Of a stretch of DNA of 64,000 nt, positions 54,298-62,577 are shown one piece after another (the stretch's first letter is position 1; the number at the start of each line of letters is the position of its first letter). Both the position numbers and the translations under genes were made by a program. Source of the stretch: Nesterenkonia populi. GTDB taxonomy: Bacteria; Actinomycetota; Actinomycetes; Actinomycetales; Micrococcaceae. The notes beneath the pieces were generated by a model. It saw only the letters and a list, made by a program, of their open reading frames with translations. It did no database searches and was not told the DNA's origin. The stretch lies in assembly GCF_007994735.1 (NCBI RefSeq), contig NZ_VOIL01000001.1, positions 930,001-994,000 on the forward strand. Reading direction: 5' to 3'.

Positions 54298-55428
54298 TCA
54301 CTCAGCGGATGTCAGGACGCTGCGCAGGGAGACCCGCTGGCCGGTGCGCAGCAGGGAGCGGCTGTAGATCCGGGCGGCCAGCAGCATCACCAGGGCCGCG
54401 CCGGCCAGCAGGGCGATCATCGCGAACACCGGCTCGAACCACGCCACCTCCTCGAAGAACAGCCGGACCGGCATCGCCACCGGAGCGGTGAACGGGATGT
54501 AGGAGGCCACCTGCATCACCCGCTCGTTCTCGGCGAAGAACAGCACCAGGAAGTACGGCAGCATCACCAGCATCATCGTCGGCAGCATCACCGGCCCCGA
54601 ATCCTCCTGCCGGGACACCAGTGAGGCCCCGGCGGCATACATCGACGCGACCAGCACGAATCCCGGCAGGAAGAACACCACAAACCACAGCATGGGCGCT
54701 GAGAGCAGGCCCAGCAGCTCCGTCTGCCCGGTGATCATCAGCCCAGCCGCCGCCGCACCGGCGATCACCACCGCCTGGCCGATCGCCATCAGCGTGTTGC
54801 CCAGCACCTTGCCCACCAGCAGCGACCGTGCCGAGATGGTGGAGAGCAGGATCTCCACCACCCGAGACTGCTTCTCCTGGATGGTGTTCTGCTGGATCAC
54901 CGTGCCCGATCCGATCGTGAGCATCATGAACACCAGCCCGAAGAGGAACGGCACCACGAACCGCAGGGGGGCCTGCTCGTCCGGCTCCTCCAGGGTGGCG
55001 GTGGTCGGCTGGGCGGAGAGCATGTTCACGATGTCGTACGGGACCTGCTCCCGGCCGATCACGTGGAAACCGGTGGGGGACTCCTCGCTCGAGGTGATGA
55101 CGGCCTCCGCCTCACCCGCGTAGAGCCGCTCCACCGCGTCGTCGCGGGAGTCGGCGGTCGTCACGCTCAGCGGCAGGCCCTCGAGGGTGTCCAGCTGCGC
55201 CTCGCCCAGCTCGGCGGCCGCAACTTCAGCATCCTCCGGCTCGCCGCCGCCGAAGGCGGACATCAGCAGGATCCCGCCGAGCACGATGATCACCGTGACC
55301 GCAACGCTGATCAGGAACGCCTTGGAGCGGACCTGAGTGGTGATCTCACGCTCGGCCACCAGCAGCGCGGCCCGGCCCGGCCCGGGCGCTTCGGGGGCGG
55401 GGGAGGCCTGCGGGGCAGCGGTGCTCAT
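54298..55428 (-). CDS. ABC-2 type transporter permease (NatB-like)
   Basis: A 376-residue ABC-2 permease. One helix at about 35-55 is followed by an extracytoplasmic domain (about 60-165), then five helices. IQEKQSRVVEILLSTISARSLLVGKVLGNTLMAIGQ is the conserved ABC-2 loop. It overlaps the ATPase stop by ATGA. The pair resembles sodium or drug exporters (NatAB); the actual substrate is unknown. Confidence 0.88.
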   Translation of the reverse strand: MSTAAPQASPAPEAPGPGRAALLVAEREITTQVRSKAFLISVAVTVIIVLGGILLMSAFGGGEPEDAEVAAAELGEAQLDTLEGLPLSVTTADSRDDAVERLYAGEAEAVITSSEESPTGFHVIGREQVPYDIVNMLSAQPTTATLEEPDEQAPLRFVVPFLFGLVFMMLTIGSGTVIQQNTIQEKQSRVVEILLSTISARSLLVGKVLGNTLMAIGQAVVIAGAAAAGLMITGQTELLGLLSAPMLWFVVFFLPGFVLVASMYAAGASLVSRQEDSGPVMLPTMMLVMLPYFLVLFFAENERVMQVASYIPFTAPVAMPVRLFFEEVAWFEPVFAMIALLAGAALVMLLAARIYSRSLLRTGQRVSLRSVLTSAE

Positions 55429-56327
55429 CGGGCGAGCTCCTCAGCGTTCTCGGCGGAAACGTCCTTGAAGATCTCCGAGAGCGTCGGAAGCACCGGCCGG
55501 AAGCTGCGCACCGGGCCCCGCTGAGCGGCTGCGGCCAGCACCTGCTGGGCGGCCTCCTCCTCTGCCCGGAAGAGGGCGCGTCCGCCGGTCTGCTCATCCA
55601 CGGCGACGTTCGGGATCATGCGGACCCATCCGGCGTCCTCGGTGATCAGCTCATAGCGCCGGGTGCCATGCCGTTCGCGCAGCTCCTCCCGCGGACCCGC
55701 AGCGAGGACCCTGCCCGAGCCGATGATCACCAGGTCATCGCAGAGACGCTCGACCACGTCGAGCTGGTGCGAGGAGAACAGCACCACGGCCCCGCCGGCG
55801 GCGTGCTCCCTCAGCACGCCCAGCACCACCTCCACGGCCATGGGGTCCAGCCCGGAGAACGGCTCGTCCAGCACCAGCACGTCCGGCTGGTGCACCAGCG
55901 CTGCGGCGACCTGGACCCGCTGCTGATTGCCCAGGGAGAGCGACTCGAGCGCGTCCTCGGCCCGGCCGCCGAGGCCCAGCCGCTTCAGCAGGCTGACGGC
56001 GCGGGCGCGTGCCCGGCTCCGCGGGAAGCCGTGCAGACGGGCCAGGTAGGCCAGCTGCTCAGCCAGGGGCATCTTGGGGTAGAGGCCGCGCTCCTCCGGC
56101 ATGTAGCCGAACCGGGTGCGGGAGGCGGGGGAGAGAGCCTCCCCGTCCAGCAGCACCTGCCCGGAGTCGGCGTTGAGCACCCCGAGGATGATGCGCATCG
56201 TGGTGGTCTTGCCGGCCCCGTTGCCGCCCACAAAGCCGGTCAGCTGACCGCGGGCGGCGCTGAGGGAGACATCGTGGAGCACCTGCCGGCCGGAGTAGGA
56301 CCGGCACACCTTGCGCAGCTCGAGCAT
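55425..56327 (-). CDS. ABC transporter ATPase (NatA-like)
   Basis: A 300-residue ATPase. Walker A is GGNGAGKTT, the signature SLGNQQRVQVAAALV has N in place of the common second G, Walker B is VLVLDEPFSGLD, and the switch is SSHQLDVVE. The C-terminal ATPase-associated extension (about 215-300) is usual for ABC-2 exporters. TAGGCT lies 6 nt before the ATG, so it is probably leaderless. It works with the permease encoded directly downstream. Confidence 0.9.
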   Translation of the reverse strand: MLELRKVCRSYSGRQVLHDVSLSAARGQLTGFVGGNGAGKTTTMRIILGVLNADSGQVLLDGEALSPASRTRFGYMPEERGLYPKMPLAEQLAYLARLHGFPRSRARARAVSLLKRLGLGGRAEDALESLSLGNQQRVQVAAALVHQPDVLVLDEPFSGLDPMAVEVVLGVLREHAAGGAVVLFSSHQLDVVERLCDDLVIIGSGRVLAAGPREELRERHGTRRYELITEDAGWVRMIPNVAVDEQTGGRALFRAEEEAAQQVLAAAAQRGPVRSFRPVLPTLSEIFKDVSAENAEELAR

Positions 56328-56333
56328 GCTCTC

Positions 56334-56339
56334 AGCCTA
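56334..56339 (-). promoter_or_regulatory. -10 box of leaderless ABC exporter operon
   Basis: On the minus strand TAGGCT lies 6 nt before ATG 56327. The purB stop is just upstream, so the exporter has its own promoter. Confidence 0.45.
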
Positions 56340-56351
56340 GCGCCGAGGGCC

Positions 56352-57782
56352 TCAGCCGAACTGTTTGGCCAGCTGGGCGGCCAGCCCGGTGTACTCCGCC
56401 GGGGTCAGCCCCCTCAGGCGGTCCGCGGCGGCGGGCGAGAGGCCCAGACCGGTGACGAACTCCTGGAGCTTCTCGGCGTCCGCCCGGCGGCCCCGGGTCA
56501 GCTCCTTGAGCCGCTCGTAGGGGTTCTCCATCCCTTCGGTGCCGGCAATCGCCTCGGCGCGCATGACCGTCTGGACGGCCTCGCCGAGCACCTCCCAGTT
56601 CGCGTCGAGGTCAGCGGCGATGGTCTCCTCGGCGACGTCGAGCTGCTTGAGCCCCTTGGTCACGTTGGACAGCGCCAGCACAGAGTGGCCGATGCCGGTG
56701 CCGATGTTGCGCTGGCCGGATGAGTCGGTGAGGTCGCGCTGCCAGCGGGACTCCACCAGGGTCGCCCCCAGGGTGTCGAGCAGGGCGCTGGAGATCTCCA
56801 GGTTCGCCTCGGCGTTCTCGAACCGGATCGGGTTGACCTTGTGCGGCATGGTGGAGGAGCCGGTGGCGCCGGCTACAGGGATCTGCTTGAAGAATCCGAT
56901 GCTGATGTAGCTCCAGATGTCCACGCACAGCCCGTGCAGGATCCGGTTGAAGCGGGAGATGTCCGCGTAGAGCTCCGCCTGGAAGTCGTGGGATTCGATC
57001 TGGGTGGTCAGCGGGTTGAACGTCAGCCCCAGCTTCTCCACGAAGGACTGTGCGATGCCGGGCCAGTCGGCCTCCGGCGCTGCGGCCAGATGAGCGGCGT
57101 AGGTGCCGGTGGCGCCGTTGATCTTGCCCAGGTACTCCTGCTGCTCGATGCGGCGCACCTGCCGGCCCAGCCGGTGGACGAAGACCGCAATCTCCTTGCC
57201 CAGGGTTGAGGGGGTGGCCGGCTGGCCGTGGGTGCGGGAGAGCATCGGCACCTCGGCGGCCTGCTCCGCCATGGAGCTCAGCCCTTCGAGCATGGTGCGG
57301 GCCTCCGGCAGCCACACCTGCTCCACCGCGTCACGGATCCCGACCGCGTAGGAGAGGTTGTTGATGTCCTCAGAGGTGCAGGCGAAGTGCACCAGCGGCT
57401 TCAGCCCGCCCAGCTCCAGAGAGTCCAGGCGGCGGGCGATGAAGTACTCGACTGCCTTCACGTCATGCACGGTCTCCGCCTCAATGGTGCCGAGCTCGGC
57501 GATCGCGTCGGTGCCGAAGCCGGTGACGATGCCGCGCAGGCCCCGAATCTGCTCCTCGGTGAGCCGGGGCAGGCCGGGCAGCACCTGCTGCTCGCACAGA
57601 TGGATGAACCACTCCACCTCCACGTGGATCCGGTTGCGGTTCAGCGCCGCCTCCGAGAGGTGATCCACCAGGGGCGCGACGGCGCTGCGGTAGCGGCCGT
57701 CCAGCGCCCCCAGGGCGATCGTCGGCTCAGCGGCGGCGAGGGAGACACGGTCCTGGGCGGCAGAGTGCGCAGAGGTCAGCAT
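56352..57782 (-). CDS. purB: Adenylosuccinate lyase
   Basis: A 476-residue fumarase-superfamily lyase. LGALDGRYRSAVAPL at the start is typical of the long (E. coli-type) PurB. The flexible signature loop GSSTMPHKVNPIRFENAEANLE carries the catalytic serine, and SRTHGQPATPSTLGKEIAVF is conserved. It makes AICAR and AMP in purine synthesis. ATG 57782 or 57791 are both possible; the frame is open to 57878 but that part is not PurB-like. Confidence 0.95.
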   Translation of the reverse strand: MLTSAHSAAQDRVSLAAAEPTIALGALDGRYRSAVAPLVDHLSEAALNRNRIHVEVEWFIHLCEQQVLPGLPRLTEEQIRGLRGIVTGFGTDAIAELGTIEAETVHDVKAVEYFIARRLDSLELGGLKPLVHFACTSEDINNLSYAVGIRDAVEQVWLPEARTMLEGLSSMAEQAAEVPMLSRTHGQPATPSTLGKEIAVFVHRLGRQVRRIEQQEYLGKINGATGTYAAHLAAAPEADWPGIAQSFVEKLGLTFNPLTTQIESHDFQAELYADISRFNRILHGLCVDIWSYISIGFFKQIPVAGATGSSTMPHKVNPIRFENAEANLEISSALLDTLGATLVESRWQRDLTDSSGQRNIGTGIGHSVLALSNVTKGLKQLDVAEETIAADLDANWEVLGEAVQTVMRAEAIAGTEGMENPYERLKELTRGRRADAEKLQEFVTGLGLSPAAADRLRGLTPAEYTGLAAQLAKQFG

Positions 57783-57970
57783 GGTCCACATTCTTCCACT
57801 TTGCGGGGGAGCGCGACGCCGGCCCGTTGGGTCTTCCACACCTTTCCGCGGGTGAGAGGGCCACTCCGGGTGCTCCACACCCTGATGCGCCCGCGACCGC
57901 CGTCGTGGCTCCGCATCCTAATGTTTCTGCAGATCGAGGCGGAGCAGCGGGGCAGCGGAGGGGGCAGAGC

Positions 57971-58459
57971 ATGGTGGCATCAGCAGCGGTTCAGCAGCTG
58001 GACCAGATGGTGGAGGACTACCGGGCAGCCGCTGAGCAGCTCGGCGCCGTCTCTGCTCTGCACACGGTGTACGCCGCACACATCGTCCACGCCTCAGGCG
58101 TCGAATGGGAATCCCAGGCAGCAGGCGCCTTCCGCACCGTCATGGGAACTTTGGAGGGTCATGGGGCCAGCATCCAGGAGCAGGCCCAGGAGCTGCGCGA
58201 GGAGGCTCTGCTCATCGCCGGGGAGCTTGCCGCGCTCGCAGACCAGGCCAGGCAGTGGCACGCGGCCCTGACGCTGGCGGCCAGCCTGGACTTCGGCGCG
58301 ATCTTCGAGACCTTCGCTGAGGAGGCCCAGGGGCGGGCGGCCCGGGCCGCGCTGGAGACAGCGATGGGCTCCGCCGAGATCTTCGCCGACTTCGTGAGCA
58401 GCGACACGGCCGCACCGCTCCGGCACGCCATCCAGCGCCTTCCCGGGCTGACTTCCTGA
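57971..58459 (+). CDS. WXG100-like helical protein
   Basis: A 162-residue all-helical protein. Residues 44-56 (VEWESQAAGAFRT) match the turn of WXG100/Esx proteins with Trp46-Glu-Ser48 instead of W-x-G, between two long helices. A further helical region of about 80 residues follows. GGAGGGGG precedes ATG 57971; the frame is open to 57827 without support. It lies 14 nt before a large hydrolase-like gene, so the two are likely partners. No ESX secretion genes are nearby. Confidence 0.7.
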   Translation: MVASAAVQQLDQMVEDYRAAAEQLGAVSALHTVYAAHIVHASGVEWESQAAGAFRTVMGTLEGHGASIQEQAQELREEALLIAGELAALADQARQWHAALTLAASLDFGAIFETFAEEAQGRAARAALETAMGSAEIFADFVSSDTAAPLRHAIQRLPGLTS

Positions 58460-58472
58460 GAAAGGATCTCCC

Positions 58473-59957
58473 ATGCCTCTTGCTTCTGCCCCGAGCAGCC
58501 GGGCGCCCGCTGATGAGAGCCCGGACATGACCGTGCGGGTCCGCGGCGGTCCGACCAGCATCAACCTTGCTTGGGATGCGCTCGCCCAAGCGTCGGTCCA
58601 CCTGGGCCAGGCGGTCACCACGATGCAGGCCCAGAGCTCCCACCTCGCCCACGCCGACCGCAGAACGACCCCGCCGGCACCCACCTGGAGGTACCCCGGC
58701 TTCAAAGCCCGTGTCGGAGCGCTCCGGTTTCGGGCCGGCGCTGCAGCCTGGGGTCTCGCGGAGGCCGTGACGGGCGTCGATGAGGCCCATGAGGCCTACC
58801 GGGAGGTTGAGGCGGCGGCCCAGCGATGGATGGAAGCCCTCAAGCGCGTCACCCCTTGGGGTCAGCTTCCGATGCTGGAGGCCATCCTCGAGGGGAACTG
58901 GCTCTACGCGCGTGACTACGGGGCAGCCACCATCGCCATGACGCTTCCCACTGCGGCTGAGGCTTCGTGGCTGCTGCCTCAGGGACGGGCAGGCCGAGGA
59001 GCTTTTGAAGCCCGGCTGCGCGTGGAAGCGATGATGCGCGCCGCCGGATACGGCGGCAGCCTGGGCGCGGAGACCCTGCTGGGCGAGTACGAGCTGCAGG
59101 TCACCGGTACCGAAGAGGCCGGCGCGGAGGTCTTCGACGGAACCCGCGGCGGCTTCTACGAGACGATGGCCGGCTACTCGGATCAGGGAGACGTCGTCGT
59201 CGCGGAGATCGACAGTGGGGAGGGGGACCCTGTCTACGCGGTCTATATCCCCGGGCTGGACCTCGACGAGCACACCGCGGAGGACGGGCTCGATCCTCTG
59301 GCCAGCCGGGGCCTGCTCACCACTGCGGACGCCTTCGCCAACGATTCGGCGAACGTGGACCGGATCGCGGATCAGGCGCTCCGGGACGCCGGGGCTGAGG
59401 AGGGGGCTGACGTGATGCTCTCCGGGTTCAGCCAGGGCGGACTGGCCGTCACCAACCTGCTGAAGGGCTCCACCACCGCTGAGCGGTACAGCGTCCGCAC
59501 CGCCGACAGCCTCGGCGCCCCGGCCACCAGCGAGGACATCGATCATGACGCGGCCATCGTCCACATGGGAGACCGCAACGACGTCGTCACCTGGCTGAAG
59601 GGAGGCCGCAACAGCCCCTCATCCAACAGGGTGGACATCGACGTCGACTACAAAGGCGACGGGCCGCGAGCCGGAAGCGCAAGCGGCTTGGCGGACTCCG
59701 GGAGAAGCTATGCCGAGCATGGCAGGAAGCCGATCGATGAGCTCAGGGATACCCAGGACTTCATCGAGGAGGAAGGGATGAGCCTCCGGTTCCAGGCCCA
59801 CGACTTCGAGCACAACCTGAACATCGTCAGGGAGGTCGACGAGAACCCGGAGAAATACCTCGACGAGGGGCAGCGCCAGGTGGCCGAGGAGTTCGCCGGG
59901 CTCGTGAGGGGAACGGCGAAGATCTACGTCAGTGAGTCGGAGTACCGGCCCGGATAG
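58473..59957 (+). CDS. Helical N-domain fused to alpha/beta hydrolase (lipase-like), possible secreted effector
   Basis: A 494-residue protein with no signal peptide. Residues 1 to about 130 are helical and Esx-like (INLAWDALAQASVHLGQAVTTMQAQSSHLAHAD). From about 245 comes an alpha/beta-hydrolase domain: VYAVYIPGLDLDEH, nucleophile elbow GFSQGG with Ser320, an acidic VHMGDRNDVVTWL site, and a late His (HDFEHNLN) that could complete the triad. It resembles PE-PPE/Mbeg1-type lipases. It follows the WXG-like gene by 14 nt. Function is unknown; export is inferred from this architecture. Confidence 0.65.
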   Translation: MPLASAPSSRAPADESPDMTVRVRGGPTSINLAWDALAQASVHLGQAVTTMQAQSSHLAHADRRTTPPAPTWRYPGFKARVGALRFRAGAAAWGLAEAVTGVDEAHEAYREVEAAAQRWMEALKRVTPWGQLPMLEAILEGNWLYARDYGAATIAMTLPTAAEASWLLPQGRAGRGAFEARLRVEAMMRAAGYGGSLGAETLLGEYELQVTGTEEAGAEVFDGTRGGFYETMAGYSDQGDVVVAEIDSGEGDPVYAVYIPGLDLDEHTAEDGLDPLASRGLLTTADAFANDSANVDRIADQALRDAGAEEGADVMLSGFSQGGLAVTNLLKGSTTAERYSVRTADSLGAPATSEDIDHDAAIVHMGDRNDVVTWLKGGRNSPSSNRVDIDVDYKGDGPRAGSASGLADSGRSYAEHGRKPIDELRDTQDFIEEEGMSLRFQAHDFEHNLNIVREVDENPEKYLDEGQRQVAEEFAGLVRGTAKIYVSESEYRPG

Positions 59958-59960
59958 GCC

Positions 59961-60350
59961 TCAGGCCCGTTCGGTCTGCAGGAACGTGCCCAGCAGCGCC
60001 GAGACCAGCGCGACGACGATCGCGCCCAGCACGCCGTCCCAGAAGAAGCTGTCGATGACGAACTCCACCCCCGGGATCAGCGCGGTGACCAGCCACCCGG
60101 TGAGCATCAGCATCGCCGCGTTGATGACGATCGCGAAAAGCCCCAGGGTCAGACAGGTGATGGGCATCGCCAGGAATGACAGCACCGGCTTGATGATCGC
60201 GTTGACCACGCCGAAGACTGCGCCCACCACCAGATAGGCCAGGACCACCATCAGCGGCTCCTGGCTCCAGCCGCTCACCCAGATGCCGGGAACGAGGGTG
60301 GCCGCCCAGACGGCCAGGGCGTTCAGAATGATCACCAGTAGGATTCTCAC
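59961..60350 (-). CDS. Phage-holin-family (PF04020) membrane protein
   Basis: A 129-residue protein with four helices (ILLVIILNALAVWAATLVPGIWV; LAYLVVGAVFGVVNAIIKPVLSFLAMPITCLTLGLFAIVINAAMLML). NAIIKPVLSFLAMPITCLTLGLF is the hallmark of the YvlD/PF04020 family, widespread chromosomal membrane proteins of unknown role. The start is GTG 60350 with TAGGAT 7 nt upstream, hence leaderless; the frame open beyond that is not conserved. Confidence 0.85.
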   Translation of the reverse strand: MRILLVIILNALAVWAATLVPGIWVSGWSQEPLMVVLAYLVVGAVFGVVNAIIKPVLSFLAMPITCLTLGLFAIVINAAMLMLTGWLVTALIPGVEFVIDSFFWDGVLGAIVVALVSALLGTFLQTERA

Positions 60351-60357
60351 AGTCCCG

Positions 60358-60363
60358 ATCCTA
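60358..60363 (-). promoter_or_regulatory. -10 box of leaderless YvlD-like gene
   Basis: On the minus strand TAGGAT lies 7 nt before GTG 60350 in the divergent gap with the 2-oxoacid dehydrogenase operon. Confidence 0.45.
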
Positions 60364-60451
60364 ATGGTTTGTACCTTGTCAGCACCTGGAAGCCTTCCCC
60401 AGCTATGAGAAGGTGAGCGGGACCGCCGTCGCCGCCGAGAGGAGCCCGCCT

Positions 60452-61561
60452 GTGCAGCCTGTCCAGCTGCTCGCCGAAGACGGCACGCTGACCGAGCACG
60501 AGACCTACAGCCCCTACCTTCAGGGGCTCGACGACGACGCCCTGCGCGGCCTCTACCGGCACATGGCCGTGGAGCGCCGTTTCGACGCCGAGGCCACCAG
60601 CCTCCAGCGGCAGGGCCAGCTCGCACTCTGGGCGCCGGCCACCGGCCAGGAAGCAGCCCAGATCGGAACCATCGCCGCCCTGAACCCCACCGACCGGGTC
60701 TTCCCCACCTACCGCGAGCACGCCATGGCGCTCTATCGCGGCATCAGCCCCGAGGAGCTGATGACTCTCTTCCGGGCCACCGCCCACTCCGGCTGGGACC
60801 CCAACGCCTACAACTTCCACCTCTACGCGATCGTGCTGGCCTCCCAGACCCTGCACGCCGCAGGCTGGGCCATGGGCATCCAGCAGGACCTGCGCCTCAA
60901 CGCCCTGCCCCGGGACCGGGCCGCAGACGAGATCGTGCTCGCATGCCTGGGCGACGGCGCCTCATCCCAGGGCGACATCCACGAATCCATGGTGTTCGCC
61001 GCCTCCTACCAGCTGCCCATGCTCTACCTCATCCAGAACAACCACTGGGCGATCTCCGTGCCCGCCCGCACCCAGTCCCGCGTACCGCTGGCTGACCGTG
61101 CCGCCGGCTACGGCTTCGAAGGCATCCGGGCGGACGGCAACGACGTCCTGGCCAGCTACGCCGTCGCCGCCGCGGCGGCCGAGAGCATCCGCGCGGGGAA
61201 GGGGCCCAAGCTCATCGAATCGGTGACCTACCGGATCGGAGCGCACACCACCGCAGACGATCCCAGCAAGTACCGGGCGGCCGAAGAGCTGCAGGAATGG
61301 TCCTCCAAGGACCCCATCACCCGGTACCGGACCTGGCTGACCGCCGCAGACAAGGCGGACCAGGCCTTCTTCGACGAGGTGAAGGAAGAGGCCGAGGACC
61401 TGGCCGCAGACCTGCGCCGGACCGTGCCCGCCATGCAGTCCATCGACATTGAGCGGGTCTTCGACACCGTCTACGCCGAGCCGCACCGCCAGGTCGAGAC
61501 GGAGAGGGCCTGGCTGAAGGACTACGAGGCAGGCTTCGCCGAGGAGGAGGGCCGGAAGTGA
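60452..61561 (+). CDS. 2-oxoacid dehydrogenase E1 component, alpha subunit
   Basis: A 369-residue thiamine-diphosphate enzyme subunit. The TPP motif runs GDGASSQGDIHESMVFAASYQLPMLYLIQNNHWAIS, and TVPAM and RIGAHTTADDPSKYR phosphorylation-loop regions are present. It decarboxylates pyruvate or branched-chain 2-oxoacids together with E1beta. GTG 60452 is preferred because GAGAGGAG lies 7 nt upstream; GTG 60413 in frame has no usable ribosome site. It overlaps E1beta by GTGA. Pyruvate versus branched-chain specificity is open. Confidence 0.87.
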   Translation: MQPVQLLAEDGTLTEHETYSPYLQGLDDDALRGLYRHMAVERRFDAEATSLQRQGQLALWAPATGQEAAQIGTIAALNPTDRVFPTYREHAMALYRGISPEELMTLFRATAHSGWDPNAYNFHLYAIVLASQTLHAAGWAMGIQQDLRLNALPRDRAADEIVLACLGDGASSQGDIHESMVFAASYQLPMLYLIQNNHWAISVPARTQSRVPLADRAAGYGFEGIRADGNDVLASYAVAAAAAESIRAGKGPKLIESVTYRIGAHTTADDPSKYRAAEELQEWSSKDPITRYRTWLTAADKADQAFFDEVKEEAEDLAADLRRTVPAMQSIDIERVFDTVYAEPHRQVETERAWLKDYEAGFAEEEGRK

Positions 61562-62577
61562 CAGCAGAATCCTCGGAGGCAGCCGTGCGCACTCTGCCCC
61601 TGGCCAGGGCGATCAACGCCGCCCTGCGCGACGAGCTCTCCGCTGACGAGAAGACCCTCCTCATCGGTGAGGACATCGGCGCCCTCGGGGGAGTCTTCCG
61701 CGTCACCGACGGGCTTCAGACTGACTTCGGCGAGCACCGGGTCATCGACTCCCCCCTGGCGGAGTCTGGAATCCTCGGCACCAGCATCGGGATGGCGATG
61801 CGCGGCTACCGGCCCGTCGCCGAGATCCAGTTCGACGGATTCGTCTTCCCCGCCTACAACCAGATCACCACCCAGCTCGCCAAGATCCACAACCGCACTG
61901 ACGGCGCAATCCGGGTCCCCGTCACCATCCGTATCCCCTACGGCGGGCACATCGGCTCCATCGAGCACCACTCCGAATCCCCGGAGGCCCTCTTCGCGCA
62001 TACTGCTGGGCTGCGGATCATCACCCCCTCATCGGCTCAGGACGCCTATTGGATGACCCGGCAGGCCATCGTCTGCGACGACCCCGTCATTGTCTTCGAG
62101 CCCAAGCGCCGCTACTGGCTCAAGGGCGAGGTCGACACAGCAAACCCCGCCCCCGACGCGTTCACCGCTCAGGTGCTCCGGGAGGGCACCGACGCCACCA
62201 TCGCCGCCTACGGACCCCTCGTGCCGGTCGCGCTCGCCGCCGCGGAGGCTGCATCCGTCCAAGGCCGCAGCGTCGAAGTGGTCGACGTCCGCTCCATCAG
62301 CCCCCTGGACGACGAGACCATCGCCCGCTCGGCGGCGAAGACCCGGCGACTCGTCGTCGCGCACGAGGCTCCCACGTTCGGAGGCTTCGGCGCGGAGATC
62401 GCTGCCCGGGTGACCGAACGGGCATACCACCGCCTGGCCGCGCCGGTGCTGCGGGTCGGCGGCTTCCACATGCCGTATCCGCCCTCCGGGCAGGAGCACC
62501 GCTACCTGCCGGACATCGACCGGATGCTCGAGGCCGTCGAGCGTGCCTTCGCCTACCAGAACGGAGTCGTCCGGTGA
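61558..62577 (+). CDS. 2-oxoacid dehydrogenase E1 component, beta subunit
   Basis: A 339-residue transketolase-like subunit (LIGEDIGALGGVFRVTDGLQTDFGEHRVIDSPLAESGILGTSIGMAMRGYRPVAEIQFDGFVFPAYNQI). It forms the alpha2beta2 E1 with the preceding product and transfers the acyl group to E2 lipoamide. The start is GTG overlapping E1alpha, and its own stop overlaps the E2 GTG, so all three are made in step. Confidence 0.93.
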   Translation: MTAESSEAAVRTLPLARAINAALRDELSADEKTLLIGEDIGALGGVFRVTDGLQTDFGEHRVIDSPLAESGILGTSIGMAMRGYRPVAEIQFDGFVFPAYNQITTQLAKIHNRTDGAIRVPVTIRIPYGGHIGSIEHHSESPEALFAHTAGLRIITPSSAQDAYWMTRQAIVCDDPVIVFEPKRRYWLKGEVDTANPAPDAFTAQVLREGTDATIAAYGPLVPVALAAAEAASVQGRSVEVVDVRSISPLDDETIARSAAKTRRLVVAHEAPTFGGFGAEIAARVTERAYHRLAAPVLRVGGFHMPYPPSGQEHRYLPDIDRMLEAVERAFAYQNGVVR

